Shown: positions 20,920 to 32,611, counted from the first letter of the stretch. The stretch: 64,000 bases of DNA from Pyrrhosoma nymphula (GCA_963573305.1 OY754339.1:87327838-87391837); one strand, 5' to 3'. Made by a program: numbers and translations. Notes: generated by a model not told the origin, from the sequence alone.

Positions 20920-22811
20920 AAATGGTGGATGTAAAAGTCAAACAGGAGTTTAGGTCGGTTCACTTGTCACCTGGCCGGACTACTGAGGGAACTCACCTTG
21001 TGGTGTGAGACAAGCACTTGACGATTAAGCTTTGGTATGACTCAAACCGTCCGCAAATATTTTTGCGAGTATGCTTCATGTCATTTTGCTGGGGCGTTCA
21101 ACATTCGCTTCGTACAAATGCTGCCAGTCTCCGTCGACTCATATTTAGCAGGTAGTACCTACCGCTATTCCGAGGGAGTGGTTTCGTCGAAACTGCTTGG
21201 CCATGGCGTTGTGAATACCTTCTGAGCGCCGGTGGTGGAGGTCACTGGGAAGCCTCCACGTTTTGGCCTCCACCTTAGAGGATGGGGCCACGCCATGCTC
21301 TTAGACAGGTCCGCTGTAAACGCATCCATTTTGACATGCCGTCCTTTCTTGGTCTTAGAACCGTGAGTCTACACTCGCCGCGATGAAACAGAACGGGACA
21401 TCCGTTTTCTTGCCAGTATAACGTGAGCAGCGAAGAAATTTGGTCGGTTCGCTATGCAAGCTAATAGTAACGTGTACTCCTTTCGAGCAACTATTAAAAT
21501 GAGCCGGTGAAACATGTGCATCAACGAAATACCGTTCAAGCTACATCTGAGGTATGTGGCATGGAATGATTGCACACCAGGCACGGGATACTTGTGTCCA
21601 ATCAAGATCGAACCCCGGACGCTTCTTCTAGCCTCTTGACGAGAACCAATGGAACGATTTGATCCATCCTTCTTGTAGAAAATTTTCCTCCGAATACGAC
21701 TCTATCACCGTGTTCCTGGGAAACCCGGAGAGTAATAGTGTCTTTCAAACGAAGGGTGAATCGGTCACTCCACGATTTTTCTGACCGTCAAAAATTGGAT
21801 AGAATACACAACCACGTAGTGTCAACTGAATGATAAACATCAAGTGTTTTTCATCTTCATGCGGTCATTCATTAAGATAGTATAATGATCTTCGTGGTTT
21901 CGGCGAATGAAGCAGTTCCAAGTACGAGTGAACGCTCTCGGACAAAAGTGCCGCTCAAATGAAAATGTGTATGTAATGAAAGTTTCAAGTGTGTTAAAAT
22001 GTGAGAGTGAAAAACTATCCGACTCATAGTCGAACACCTTGCTTTGACGTGATCGACTTAGGTAACTCATTCCCATTATGACCGAAAACTGCACTACGTA
22101 TGGATGTAATGTTGCGACGTTTGAAGCTTTGGTGCTATTTTTTGGAGTTCGTCTTATTATTTTTTGCGTTCTTATTACTCTAAGGAGTTGCGAAGTTGCG
22201 GTATGAGGGGTTTGTTGACGAAGAATAAAACGGTGATTGCTGGGAGTGCGGGAAGACAGGACTGATGTGCTGTGGACTCCAGTAAGAAGGTTGCTCCTGG
22301 TTGTAAAGAAATTGCTGCGTAGTGAATTGAGGAATACATTACATGTGGTCCGTCGTCACAATATGCACGTTTATTTTGTAATGGGAGGATTTGTCCACCT
22401 TTTTTCCCACAAGTGCTCACACGTAAGGATTTGGTGACGAACAAATCAGAGGCACGCAACCGTCTGTGTGTTCCACAACCCCGCCCATGCCAATCACCAG
22501 TTTTGGCGTCGAGGAATTTGGTGGCACCCCGATAATCCTTCATATTAAAAAAAAACTACTTGCAGCTAACTCTTTACTCCGTACTAACCTTCCTTCGTCT
22601 GATTTTTAACTCGTGTGTCCGAGAGGTGGAAGATCCAGCAGCCCAGTAGATACATTCCGGTGGAATCTCGGAAACCTGGTGCCGATGGGTCCCGCTCATA
22701 GCTTTGATATTGGATAAATCAAGTGTTCTCTTCTGGTCATAATCATTATCATCAGTTTATCGGGTAAGTTAATTTTTTAATTGTTAATATATTGGAAAGT
22801 GAATTTTTGTT
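20920..22811. other. No recognised gene
   Basis: Base composition is closer to even than in the surroundings, and several medium-length frames exist on both strands (21369-21605 minus, 22175-22543 minus, 22237-22437 plus). None shows a family motif. A B-box-like GGGGTTCGATC on the minus strand near 21606-21616 lacks an A box. An old, unrecognised mobile element is possible. Confidence 0.35.
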
Positions 22812-23030
22812 TGCTCACCACGAATCAGTGATCCCTTCGCGAGAGTCCGGGTTCAAAATACGACAATGGCGAAGATTTTTCAGTGAAATCCCGACTCCCT
22901 TGTAGAGGGAACTTTTACTCCGCCGTCCGTCAGATGGTACGTTGAACTGTGGAGCCTTTGGCGCCTTTCGTTAAGAGCTGCCCAAGGACAATTCCGGGTT
23001 TCTCCCTCCACTCCATAGTCAATTATTTCC
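22812..23030 (+). repeat. tRNA-derived SINE (family C), second copy
   Basis: A degenerate tRNA-like head with a B box GGGTTCAAAAT (about 22850) is followed by the family C body: the AGATTTTTCAGTGAAATCCC segment, GGAGCCTTTGGCGCC, CTTTCGTTAAGAGCTG and TTTCTCCCTCCACTCCATAG. The first copy is at 5700-6045. Confidence 0.65.
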
Positions 23031-23449
23031 CTCCCAACCAACACACCTTTATTTTATGGTGCATATGACTCAGATTTCGATAGTTTAACAAAATAAACAC
23101 AATTACCATTAAAAATGAATGTGTGATGGGGGAAAAAGGATGTAAAATTATTCAATTCGGCTGTTTTGATTTAAGAAATATCCCGTATTGATGACTTGAG
23201 ATAGAGCTTATAATGCTGTATTTTTTTCGATTGAATAAATGTTAAAAATGCAGCATTTATCCTAATAGCTCATTGAACGAAAAAGGAAATGAATTCCCAC
23301 GCCAGAATTTACTAACCGAAATGTTATGAGGATTTCATTTCCTTTTGTATTAAATTGTATATTAGGATTTAACCTCTATGCTGAACTCACTAGGCAATTC
23401 AGCTTTTCGTTTTGATTTAACCATTCCTGAGAGACGAAATTCGCCATGA

Positions 23450-23525
23450 AAACATTATTTGACTTGACTGGGATTCGAACCCTGATGTCTCCATTGCCGG
23501 TCATGTTTGTTAGCCAGCCGTACCT
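23450..23525 (-). repeat. Possible tRNA-derived SINE head, minus strand
   Basis: The minus strand has a B box GGTTCGAATCC (23471-23481) preceded by a TGGCTAACAAACATGACCGG region. No second copy is seen here, so the SINE call is weaker than for the other families. Confidence 0.45.
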
Positions 23526-23599
23526 CTAATTTTAGCGTAGTCTGCATGAACTGGCAAATGTTCGACCGTATCTGGTGTTACGTGGTGTAACAGCATTTC

Positions 23600-23787
23600 A
23601 GTAATAAAATTAACCTGCTGGAGTTGTGCTGTTCACTTATCTTTCATGTACAATAATGCACTTACACGTGTTTCAACGCTTAGGGCGTCATCAGGTGTTC
23701 ACCCTAAGTGTTGAAACGTGTAGCGTATTATTGTACATTAAAGATAAGGGGACAGTACAACTCCTGCAGTTTAATTCTATTACTGGC
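23600..23787. repeat. ~190-bp near-palindrome of Penelope-type terminal sequence
   Basis: Arms of about 90 bp (23600-23693 and 23702-23787) are inverted copies with scattered mismatches. The left arm on the minus strand holds CTGATGA (23688-23694), CGC/GCG and GAAAC (23670-23674), a hammerhead-like order. The right arm on the plus strand has AAGTGTTGAAACGTG. I read this as two terminal repeats joined head to head. Confidence 0.55.
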
Positions 23788-23817
23788 TAATGTTGTCAAA
23801 TTTTTCATGATGACCCA

Positions 23818-23844
23818 CAAGAGTGTAGCACTGCTACACTCTTG
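23818..23844. repeat. 27-bp palindrome
   Basis: CAAGAGTGTAGCA and its exact complement are separated by one base. Further GTGTAGC and ACTGTAGC words follow to about 23910. Confidence 0.8.
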
Positions 23845-24299
23845 TTGTTACACCTACAGTGTAGCTTCACTGTAGCATCACTGGTACACTAAACTGTAGC
23901 AGTGATGTGTTCCAGCATAAAATTATCTTTCAAAACTATTTTATCATTGTAGCATGGCGTGTTGGTTGTGGATGGTAGGTCATGAACTCATTAGCTAAAC
24001 TTTGAGGATGAATTTTTTTTGTGTTTGTGGAGTGGCATTTCTGTCCGATCTTATGGTTCTTCCACCTTATAGCATTTGTATGTTTTGTGTGTCGCGCCCC
24101 GAAAGGTCTGGCTCTCTCTACATCTCTTTCTCTCTCTGGCAGGTTTCTCTCAAGGAAAGAAAAGTTCGCACGAGCGAGGTGGAGCTTCGGGATATACTTT
24201 TGTAAGAGGCGTTCTTTTTTGTCTTCTCCCCTCTCGCCCTAATTCCATCATTTAAAACGGCCGCTAAATGGGATTTTCATCTTATTGTGGCTAATGGCT

Positions 24300-24460
24300 T
24301 CAACTGCCTGCAAATGTTGGCGCTTGGGAGGATTAGGAGGGGGGAAGAATGGGGAGGGAAGGGGAGGTGGTCTTAAGGGGATGAGAAGGAAGGACTCTTC
24401 AACGTTCGTTCGGATTCAGCCAACCGTCGTCGTGGGTAGTCGTCATGGGGAGAGGGAGTA
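24300..24460. other. G-rich block
   Basis: Purine-rich plus strand (GGAGGATTAGGAGGGGGGAA, GGGGAGGGAAGGGGAGG). No gene seen. Confidence 0.5.
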
Positions 24461-24467
24461 AAGAGAG

Positions 24468-24473
<6 letters not shown>

Positions 24474-24506
<33 letters not shown>
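24474..24506. repeat. (AT)n microsatellite
   Basis: A run of about 15 TA units after ACATACA. Confidence 0.9.
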
Positions 24507-24508
<2 letters not shown>

Positions 24509-24567
24509 AAAAAATATACACTGGACAGGGGGTGGTGAAAGAAAAGTAAAAAGAGACGACTTACTGG

Positions 24568-24628
24568 GTAAGAACGTTTCGAGCCTGTAAGCTCTTCGTC
24601 AGCTGGAGAAAAAGTCAGCTTTTTCTCC
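24568..24628 (-). repeat. Hammerhead-like motif next to a 12-bp palindrome
   Basis: On the minus strand the order is CTGACGA (24596-24602), an extra A, stem GAGC (24591-24594) with GCTC (24581-24584), then GAAACG (24575-24580). Immediately to the right is a perfect 12-bp inverted repeat, CTGGAGAAAAAG (24603-24614) with CTTTTTCTCCAG. The layout matches Penelope pseudo-LTR sequence at 17384-17500 and 43012-43093, but no Penelope coding sequence is seen here. Confidence 0.45.
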
Positions 24629-26205
24629 AGTATAGAATAGAATCTATATATATGGCTAAAAGAATGAAGTTTACGATTTTTTCAATAAATTATCTTTTCC
24701 AATTCGTATTTGTCTAAAAATCTCGTTTTTATTTGCAAAAACGCACATTTTTCTCTAAAATCAACAATAGCGTATTTCCTTGACAGTCAGATTTTGGTCT
24801 TTAACGCACTTAAAATTCATTTTGCTTAGTTTAACTGATTAGGAATGCTAAGCATTGGGTTTTGTGCGCAGTGGTTTATGTTTTTGCTTTGTAAACCTAC
24901 TTTCCCTCAAGATAGAGAGTTAAAATTTATTTTATCAGATACGCGAAAGAATGAAGTTTCTCATTTCTTCAATATTTTCTTTTTTTGACTTTCGCTGAGA
25001 CCGGAGCTCACCGGTCGGCAATCGGCCCTTAGCTGAGCAGCAAGCAGACGCAGAAACGGCGACGACCACCACAAACTGCACCTCAAGAGGCTCAGATTAT
25101 TATTTTTACTATTTTTTCGTTTAATAAAATTCTTCGGTTGTGTCCACTGAAAATTATCTACTACTAGTTATCTACTACCTAGTGCTATAGTAGTATCTAT
25201 TAGTTGATATAATAAGTACGAAAATACCGGGATATTTTTAATGAAATTTAAATAACATTCTTTGAAATAACTGAGTAATGAGAGTAAGTACATAGAGAAT
25301 GAGAGAGTTAGTGGTTAAAGGGAAGGCTTGGAGGAGTGAGTTAAACCCATTGGCGGCAATCTCGTTAAAAGCTGTCCTCAGGAGAAAAATGCCTCAGGCA
25401 GTCCGCGGCCGTAATTCGATTTGCACTCCTTTCGAAACTGATGGGATCGTTCCCGGCATTGGCTTAAAAATTATGTGCATGTTTTGTAGCGGCGCTGCGG
25501 TCTTTGGAAGCATTTGACGGTGAAATTTAACTTGCACTGTGTCGGACACTCCTTAAGATTTCAAAGAATGATCAACGCCCGCATGGTACCCTGTAAGCCA
25601 CCAAGCGTCAAGGAATGCTAGTTATAATGGACGACAGGCATTATTTTTTAAATTTACTCGCGTGTGAATGTCTTATTCTTATTCGCACGGGACCAAAATG
25701 AAGTCGAATCACAAACCTTTTTCAATGAAAATATTTCTTCTTGAAAATGACGCGCGATCTGGGTAGTGGAAAAAAATACGTCATCGGAAAGAAGGCGTAT
25801 GACGTCATGGAACGGAGCTGTTGCCGACAATGCGACGGTTTTCATGTACAGTTTAACTATTTTAGCTATATTAGATGGAAGTAACAGTTTTTATTTCCTT
25901 TGTGGAAAACAACGAACTCGTATGGTTTTGATCTTACCCGTTCACACATGCGTATAGCAGAGGTGCGAAACAGTGCTGTGACGTGAGATGCCGTTTCAGG
26001 GATAAAATTAGCAATAAAGTGCATACATTGTTTATGCATCTATTTGCTATTAACATATCAATTTGAGTTTCTAGGAAAATTTTCTACCATGTTAACTACT
26101 TTGTGATTAATAAATTTTAGGCATGTTCCCGATTATCAGGTACATACATTCCAAGCAAAATAATGGAATCCTGTGGAGTCCTGTATTGCATTTGTCTCTC
26201 ATACA
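24629..26205. other. No recognised feature
   Basis: AT-rich DNA. The phrase AGAATGAAGTTT occurs twice (24659 and 24952) in similar settings, which suggests a diverged local duplication. Small frames (25299-25517, 25654-25845 minus, 25766-25957) show no motif. Confidence 0.4.
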
Positions 26206-26209
26206 TCAC

Positions 26210-26316
26210 ATTGATACCCAAGCCGGAATATATTGACTAATCCACTCAGGTGGGAATCGAACTCGCGACCCCTGGGCTAGCGGGCAAGGACTCAAACCCG
26301 CAGCCATGAGGGTGGG
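26210..26316 (-). repeat. tRNA-derived SINE (family D), minus strand
   Basis: On the minus strand GCTAGCCCAGGGGTCGCGAG leads into a B box AGTTCGATTCC (26252-26264) and CACCTGAGTGG. Upstream GGGTTTGAGTCC (26290s) looks like a second B-box-like word. The minus open frame at 26206-26460 covers the repeat and is not a gene. Confidence 0.6.
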
Positions 26317-27539
26317 ATAATGTATACGCGCATAGAAAAATAATAATTTCGAAAGTAGAGTAAGCAAGCCAGACGTGTTATAAATACCGATTGGCATACT
26401 GGTAAGAATGCTTGATACTACGAATTCTTTATCTCCGTACCACAGAGCGTTACTCCCCACAACTAGAATTCTCGCAAGTGATTTATATATGTGTAGTAAA
26501 ATGACGGATTTTTGTGTATTGTGTTATTGTGTTTGCGTCAAGGAATAAATCTTACAGAGTGATAGAATAGCAAAATTGAATGACTTTTGAAGACTCCATG
26601 GAATAAAAGGTCCAATTCTAAATTAATTGCAAGCTTAGTGGAATAATAAAGTTTGTTAAATTATGCAGATTAATTATTGTCTTCATATAAAGTGCATTGG
26701 ATTTACATACGTCATTTTATTAATTACAATTTTCTTTAGAGCGCGCTTTTATAATTTCGTTATTTTTGCATAATGTTTTTGAACGATACCTTGCTTTTTT
26801 CTTTTTTATTATATCTTTTTGACTTGGTTATATATCTAACGACCTATTTAGAAGTAAAGTGGCAGCATTTTTGATCTCCAATCGTTGGCGGAAAAAGTGA
26901 TATGAATTCGTACAGGAATCCCAGTGCCAATTTCGCGGCTACCGAAATATGAAGAGTGGTCAACTCCATTTATTACCGTTGCATTCAGACGCGTATCAGG
27001 AGAAATTTGCATCGTGGTATGTGCAAAGCGTCTTGGAATCACTTTCACTCCAATGTCTCAATAAGAGGGGATTATTTACATGGAAACGTGGTGGTTTAAC
27101 GCTTTGGAAAAGTGAACAAAAAATCTCGTTTGTTTCAAAGTAAGCAAATCACCCAAATGCATTTTAACTATGAATTTATTAACTCAGGTCAGAAACAATT
27201 AGAAGAGGAAGATCCATTTGACATGTTCAATTGCCTTGAAATGACTTTTCGTGGGCTAAGTAAACTAAATTGGAATTAACACTACTCACGAAGAAGTCAA
27301 GCCAGTTTAAATGTCATCTCTCAATTGTTCTTCTGATATGTGAAATATAGTCCTTACCCCTGTCTCCTCCGTCAAGTTGAACCTAACTTAACTTAAAAGT
27401 CAGGTAAAAATTATCGGATGAAATAGCGGAAATAGATTCTTCAATTGTTTAACAGATAAATTTCCCGTGAAACACTATGCGGTCACAGTGAAGCCAAGGA
27501 AAGTGTAACCAAAATCTTTGGTTTAACCATTTTTCACAT
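26317..27539. other. No recognised feature
   Basis: AT-rich DNA with short chance frames only. Confidence 0.4.
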
Positions 27540-27541
27540 TA

Positions 27542-28096
27542 AGGTGGTTTAAACGGGATAGTTCCCTAGTCATAATGGAGACCATTACCAAATTTTATTT
27601 TTTTATTTCAGCGTTTGTAAGAAGTATGAAATAAATATTGTAATATAAATGGTGTAAAGACATAGTTATATATTACTAAAATTCTCAGTAATTAAATAAA
27701 TAAAGCTACATAAGTCTCTAACTTGACTCATTTTTTCCCGCCGTGCGGCTGATACCCCTTCAAAACCGTAGGTTTTTTTGCAATTCTGTAAAAATTACTG
27801 TGGTGGGCAATTAATAGTTTTTTATAAATAGTTGAGAAAACATGCAATCTACTCACCGTTTGTTTTATGGCGAAAACTAGGTGCTAAAAGTTCCTTATGT
27901 TTTCAATATTCTCCCTCTGGAGCAAACAGCCGTAATCTATCCCATGTTAAACAGATTATATTTGTAAGCAAATTGCACGCAAAGTGGTTCGGCAAGGGGT
28001 TGATATTTTGATAACATTGGGAAAATGAGTTTTTTCTTTAAAATGAGGCCGAATTCATCAAATTTTAGGTGAAGTGATTTTTCGCTCAAACTACCT
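27542..28096. mobile_element. 555-bp MITE with TA target duplication (copy 2, inverted)
   Basis: Begins AGGTGGTTTAAACGGGATAG and ends TCGCTCAAACTACCT between TA dinucleotides (27540-27541 and 28097-28098). It is the reverse complement of 5111-5666: the GAAGTGATTTTTCGCTCAAA end matches copy 1's left end, and CCGTGCGGCTG matches the copy 1 interior. Similarity runs the full length with small indels. Confidence 0.8.
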
Positions 28097-28231
28097 TAAA
28101 TAATCTTACCCGGTGTGAAACTCCAGAAACTTTCACTTATACCTTAAATCGTTATAGTGCGAGTACATATAGCAACGCAGCAGTAGGTACAACGCCAAGC
28201 AATTACTATCAACGGTTTTTGGCCCTAAAAA

Positions 28232-28482
28232 TTGGTCATTGGAGATGAAGCTATTCCTGCAACCGCAACGGTGAACGCGCAGGGCTTTAGGAACGATTAC
28301 GGAAACCTAAACTCGATCAACAGAATTAAAAATGCTGCTAATTGGGGTAATCATCCACCATTGGCTTTTACGACCATTTATGAAAAATATTCTAGACGAA
28401 TTTATACACAATTAGCCCAGTGTGCCTCAACAACACAAGCCACTTTGAGGTAGCTTGCTGACTATGTCGTAGATGTAAATGA
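28232..28482 (+). repeat. Probable LINE 3' end with GTAGAT-type tail
   Basis: The segment CAAGCCACTTTGAGGTAGC leads into a CTATGTCGTAGATGTAAATG end. The tail resembles the GTAGATGTAGATG tails at 14632, 17261 and 56509. The open frame at 28232-28453 (73 codons) runs into this 3' end but has no recognised motif, so only the tail is supported. Confidence 0.4.
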
Positions 28483-29267
28483 AAATTAATCGATCAGGGA
28501 AATATCAATAATGGAGCACCAGAGGGTTTTGCTGGAGGTACGACCCTGAGAAAATATTAATCGATTGCATTTATCCCATGAAAAAAACTTGAAAATTGCG
28601 AATGCATGAATGGAATTATAATTGGATTTTAATTGGACGTAATTCGGAATTTTGACCGAATAGAGAGGGAGAGAGAAAAAGAAAGAGAGAAATAAAACCT
28701 GTTTAAGTGTTTATATAACTCGTCGCATTTGTTAAATCACGGAAAATTCTGCTTTCATTTCAGTCTCTTCATAATACCACCACGCGCTATCAATAGATAC
28801 GCCCATAGGTATAAATATTCGTTTGCAAGACAAGAATCAATTTATAAAATACTTTTCTCCTGAATGTTTTGATGCATTTTATGGATTTATTTCGACTTGT
28901 CATGATTTATAAATCACTTCTTTACCCTATTAATTATTTACTTTTACTCGATTGAATAAAAAACGCGACATGTCAACAATTGAGTGATAAAAACTAAATT
29001 TATTTAAATATTTACGGCTATTCTCAAATTTTCACTAAATTCCACTTGAGGAATATTTTAATGCCAATGATATGTTATTAGGTATAACACATCGGATTTT
29101 GAATCTTGAAGCTTGAATTGACAAATATAAATTAATAAAATTTGACAAATCTGAACTTCTTTAGTCCAAGCATGGATACCTATAGGTATCGTATTTTTCT
29201 TTGCAAATAATTTTTAATCTTGCATTAGAGATTTCAGGCCCTTTTCAAACATTGTGCACAAACAAAC
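28483..29267. other. No recognised feature
   Basis: AT-rich, with a short GA-rich run at about 28670-28690. Confidence 0.4.
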
Positions 29268-29365
29268 AGAAGCGTTGCCAGTGCATTGCTTTTGCCAGTC
29301 CAGCCCTAGGGGTCATTGGCACGCGCAAGCCCTTCCACCACGTTAAGGTTGTAGTTCAAGAGAAA
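29268..29365 (-). repeat. LINE 5' leader fragment, minus strand
   Basis: The reverse complement matches the first part of the LINE at 6879 (TTGAACTAC-ACCTT-ACGTGG order, then GAAGGGCTTG, CCAATGACCCCTAG and GCTGGAC). An isolated 5' piece without the rest is unusual for a LINE and implies a rearrangement or an internal deletion. Confidence 0.65.
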
Positions 29366-31074
29366 GGAATTGCATATAAGATGTCGGATTTTGCATGTTT
29401 CAACCGGTTTAGTCGCGAGTAATGGTATTTTAGCAGTAACAGACTACACCTATCCTACATGGCCGAAATGACCTCGGCTATCCTCTGCTGCCCTTGAGTA
29501 ACAAACCAAGATATCTTATCTCCTTGCCCTTTCTCCTCTCCTCCGCGGGGCATATACAACATCTATATGATGCCCTGCAAGTCACCTCAAGAGTGTATGG
29601 TAGGAGATGACTCCACAATAGGCCTCCATTATCCGTTTTACACATCATAATGTTACTCGCTTTTTTATTACTAAATATACTATTGAGTAACGTTAGTGAG
29701 CTGATAAATCACGAGGTTCAATCATGCTAACATGCAAAACATTATAAAATCAACAGTACTGTTAATAATAGTCATGGTAACATTAAAAACTATTTATAAA
29801 AAATAGGAGCATAAAATGTGTAATTAATCACTATCAGGCATGTATATTAAGAATCAGACGCAGAAATTAAAAATTGAGGAAAAATAAAATAAAGTATGAA
29901 AACGATACTACTATCGTGACCATTAAAATTACTGGCAGTGTCTATCATAGCGGTTATCTCAAATTATACACGGAATGAATAAAATTTTAATCTCTCCGTC
30001 CCGCAAATTTTATGCCGGTTATCTAACCTACTGTAGTATCGCGAAGTTTTTAAAATATATTCTGTAAATATTCGGTGAAGTAACTCACCTCAAATTTATA
30101 TATCTCACCGGCTCTACCTGGTTACCAATTTTTTCACCATGCATTTTTTTGAAATGCCCCAATTTTAAAATTTTACATGAAATCTAATTTAGCACCTTTG
30201 TCAATAATATATAAAATATGAAAATTATAACCAGATGAATGGTCGTAGCCCGATTAATACTTAGCAAACATTGATTTTTTGTCAGAAGTAGTGTGGAAAA
30301 TACTAAGTGTTATCTTTTATTAATATGAATTTCCACCACTTAAACTCCTCAACGATTGATCTAATCCATCTGACTTTGCCACTTTTCTATTCTCTACAGA
30401 ATGTGGTAATAATATCTTCCTTATTCTCCTCTCATTGTAAAAAAAACTACTCTATTCCCGTGATAGAGAAATATAAATTACTAACGCAGCATATTGGCGT
30501 CTGAATGCGGATTCCTAAGGAACAAATGGAACACACTCTTAGTCCAGCAGCTTACAAACATTTGAAATGGGTGGAGTGAAGGGATAAGGGGTTGGGGTTG
30601 GGGGAGAGGGTTTAAGGAAAGGGTGGGAAAGGGAGTGCGGGAGGGAGGGGACTGGAACGGTTGTGGACTGAACGGGCTGGAACGTTTTACATACATGGTG
30701 GCTTCACAGTTGTGAACCTGATGATGTCACCTATGTGATGAAACAGGTAATTCATTATACTAATCTGTAAAAAGATTTATTTGTTTAGAGTGCATAGCCA
30801 TTGGCCAGGTGACAATAATAACATTGGGAGAAAAATAATTAAAAATGTGTAATAATTATTAAACATGAAAATATTATGTAAATCAAACACTTCAAATCCT
30901 TTTGAAGTTATCTTTAAATCTATTCTTAAAAATCTTTACATTCATAGGGAAAGAGTTATATGATTTCTCTGGCCATTCACATATACCTTCAATCAAAACA
31001 CAAACGAGCAAACTCAAATGAGTATTTGTTTGTGTTTGCCCGTTGTCATTTTACATTTATATTACAATATATAT
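29366..31074. other. No recognised gene; one G-rich block
   Basis: AT-rich apart from a G-rich stretch at about 30570-30680 (GGGGTTGGGGTTGGGGGAGA), whose complement gives a proline-rich minus frame at 30481-30696 that I do not accept. GATGATGTCACCTATGTGATGAAACAGG near 30721 has the general look of a terminal-repeat motif but cannot be assigned. Confidence 0.4.
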
Positions 31075-31167
31075 ATTTAATAATTCTTACGGACGCTGAA
31101 ATTTAAAAAATTACATTCAAATATGGCCAGCATTATGACTAAAGAAATATCTTACTCCTACTACGTT
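31075..31167. mobile_element. Fragment of the 555-bp MITE
   Basis: Matches the right ~90 bp of copy 1: a GCTGAAATT-AAA segment, ATGGCCAGCATTATGACTA (ATGGTCTCCATCATGACTA in copy 1) and a degenerate end CTACTACGTTA. Confidence 0.55.
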
Positions 31168-31199
31168 AAGCCGTAGAAGCTAGCCTTTGGACAAATCGC

Positions 31200-31790
31200 A
31201 TTTGGCTACCCTTTTGTTCGGTCGGAGAGGATTACAGCCAGTGACTGCTGGCGATTGCGCTAAATGAAAAGCGCCACGGTTTGGCGATCGCCGTCTATCG
31301 GTGCAAATCGAAAGCACCCACGATATGATTGCTCTCCGTTGTCACTTCCCACCGGACCGGGCGTCCTTCCCACAATCCCCCATTCTGCTGCTGCCCGCCC
31401 TCCACGGTCCACCGCCGATAGCCGCGCTTCAGTTTCCCCCGCCTACTTCGCCGTGTCGCCCGAGGAATTCCCATGCACTCTTATGCAAACCCACCCTCTC
31501 AGCATTCCGGCGCTCTCGTCGATTGAGACGTTTTCTTCTCAACCAGCTTCATGTTTCGCTCATTTCGTCCAATCGGTCGGCCGGACACACTGTGTGTTTA
31601 TGAGAGCGGACCAGACCCACCCAACCACCTTCCCCCGTGCTCCCTCCAACCGTCCCGTCACCGGTTTTGTAACGCCCTCGTGCGCTCATGAATGGCTCTC
31701 CGCTCCCGGCGCGGCGTTTGGTTACATCGATCGGGATGTTTTATCAATGAAATGCTCGTGGGAATAAAACCATTTCCAGGCCATGAGAAC
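31200..31790. other. CpG-rich island, possible promoter or first exon
   Basis: GC content and CpG density rise sharply against the AT-rich background: many CG dinucleotides, e.g. GGTTTGGCGATCGCCG and CCGGCGCGGCGTTTGG. The longest plus frame (31264-31767, 167 codons) is Pro/Ser/Ala-rich and overlaps another long frame (31301-31603), with no domain or known motif. It could be a 5' exon or promoter region of a host gene outside the recognised elements, but transcription cannot be shown. Confidence 0.4.
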
Positions 31791-31974
31791 GGCATTCGTG
31801 ACTTCTGTGACCGGTTCTCTCCTCCACCCTTTTAACACCGTTGGTCTAGACGTGTTGAAATACTTTTGGAGTAGGAATTTAAATGGGGGTGAATACTCAA
31901 GGGTTCAAGGTGAGGCTTTCGAACCCTGCCAATTTGTTCCCAAATCAACGCTCTTCTAATACACGTAAGTATGT

Positions 31975-32420
31975 TCACAGTAGTGAAACGAACAGCGCAT
32001 CATCATCTGTCAATTCATTCCTCAGATTGGTGGACAGTAGTCCTACATTCCACTCTGTCCCCTGCCCACTTCTTTATGTCCTTCGCTAGCTCTTCTGTTT
32101 CATATCCCGTTTTAGCTGGCCTAGGTGTTTGTTCCTCGTTCTTCCTAGTTAGTATTTCCCATCTATTATGTTCCAAACAAATCCGTTGTCTCTCTAAAAT
32201 GTTGCCCATCCAACTCGATCTTGTCTTCCTGATACATTGCTTCATGTGGTTATCTCCTCTCCTATTCTTCTGTTCGTCCCTTCATTTCTAACCCTATCAG
32301 TCCATTTGATCTTCAATATCCAAAGCCTCCATCCATCGAAAGCCTCTATTCTCATCTGTTCCAGCTTTCCAATGGCCCATGTCTCTGAGCCATGTAGTCA
32401 GCTAGATCCTACTGAGATCG
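31975..32420 (-). pseudogene. LINE C-terminal fragment, minus strand
   Basis: The minus strand reads HGSETWAIGKLEQMRIEAF, then WTDRVRNE, a MKQCIRKTRSSWMGNILERQ block and a final stretch with WAGDRVECRTTVHQSEE. The blocks and order are those after the palm in LINEs that end in a Thr-x-His-Gln-Ser-Glu motif. The parts lie in different frames, so the copy is defective and 5'-truncated. Confidence 0.75.
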
Positions 32421-32481
32421 AGTAGCAAAGTAGACATCAATCTTGATATGAAGTAGCTTAGCACGTATGATAGAGACAGCA

Positions 32482-32611
32482 CACACAACAATGATCTGGC
32501 ATTAATCCTTGGATGCTTACTAGACGGAATGCTGGTTCAGTATCACACGATACTGTAAAGCTATCGTTCTAGATAGCATCCAAGGATTAATGCTAGGTTA
32601 ATTGTTGTGTG
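32482..32611. mobile_element. 130-bp MITE with ~45-bp inverted repeats
   Basis: Ends CACACAACAAT and ATTGTTGTGTG. The arms continue inward as GCATTAATCCTTGGATGC and its complement. The centre contains TCACACGATACTG. A target duplication is not clear. No coding capacity. Confidence 0.7.

Noticed and set aside
20920..22800. A host gene or piggyBac-like element
   Set aside because: Composition is suggestive and several frames exist, but I could find no conserved motif, terminal repeat or TTAA-bounded structure.
31264..31767. 167-codon plus-strand frame in the CpG-rich island
   Set aside because: High GC reduces stop codons. The composition is Pro/Ser/Ala-rich with no motif and another long frame overlaps it, so I list only the island.
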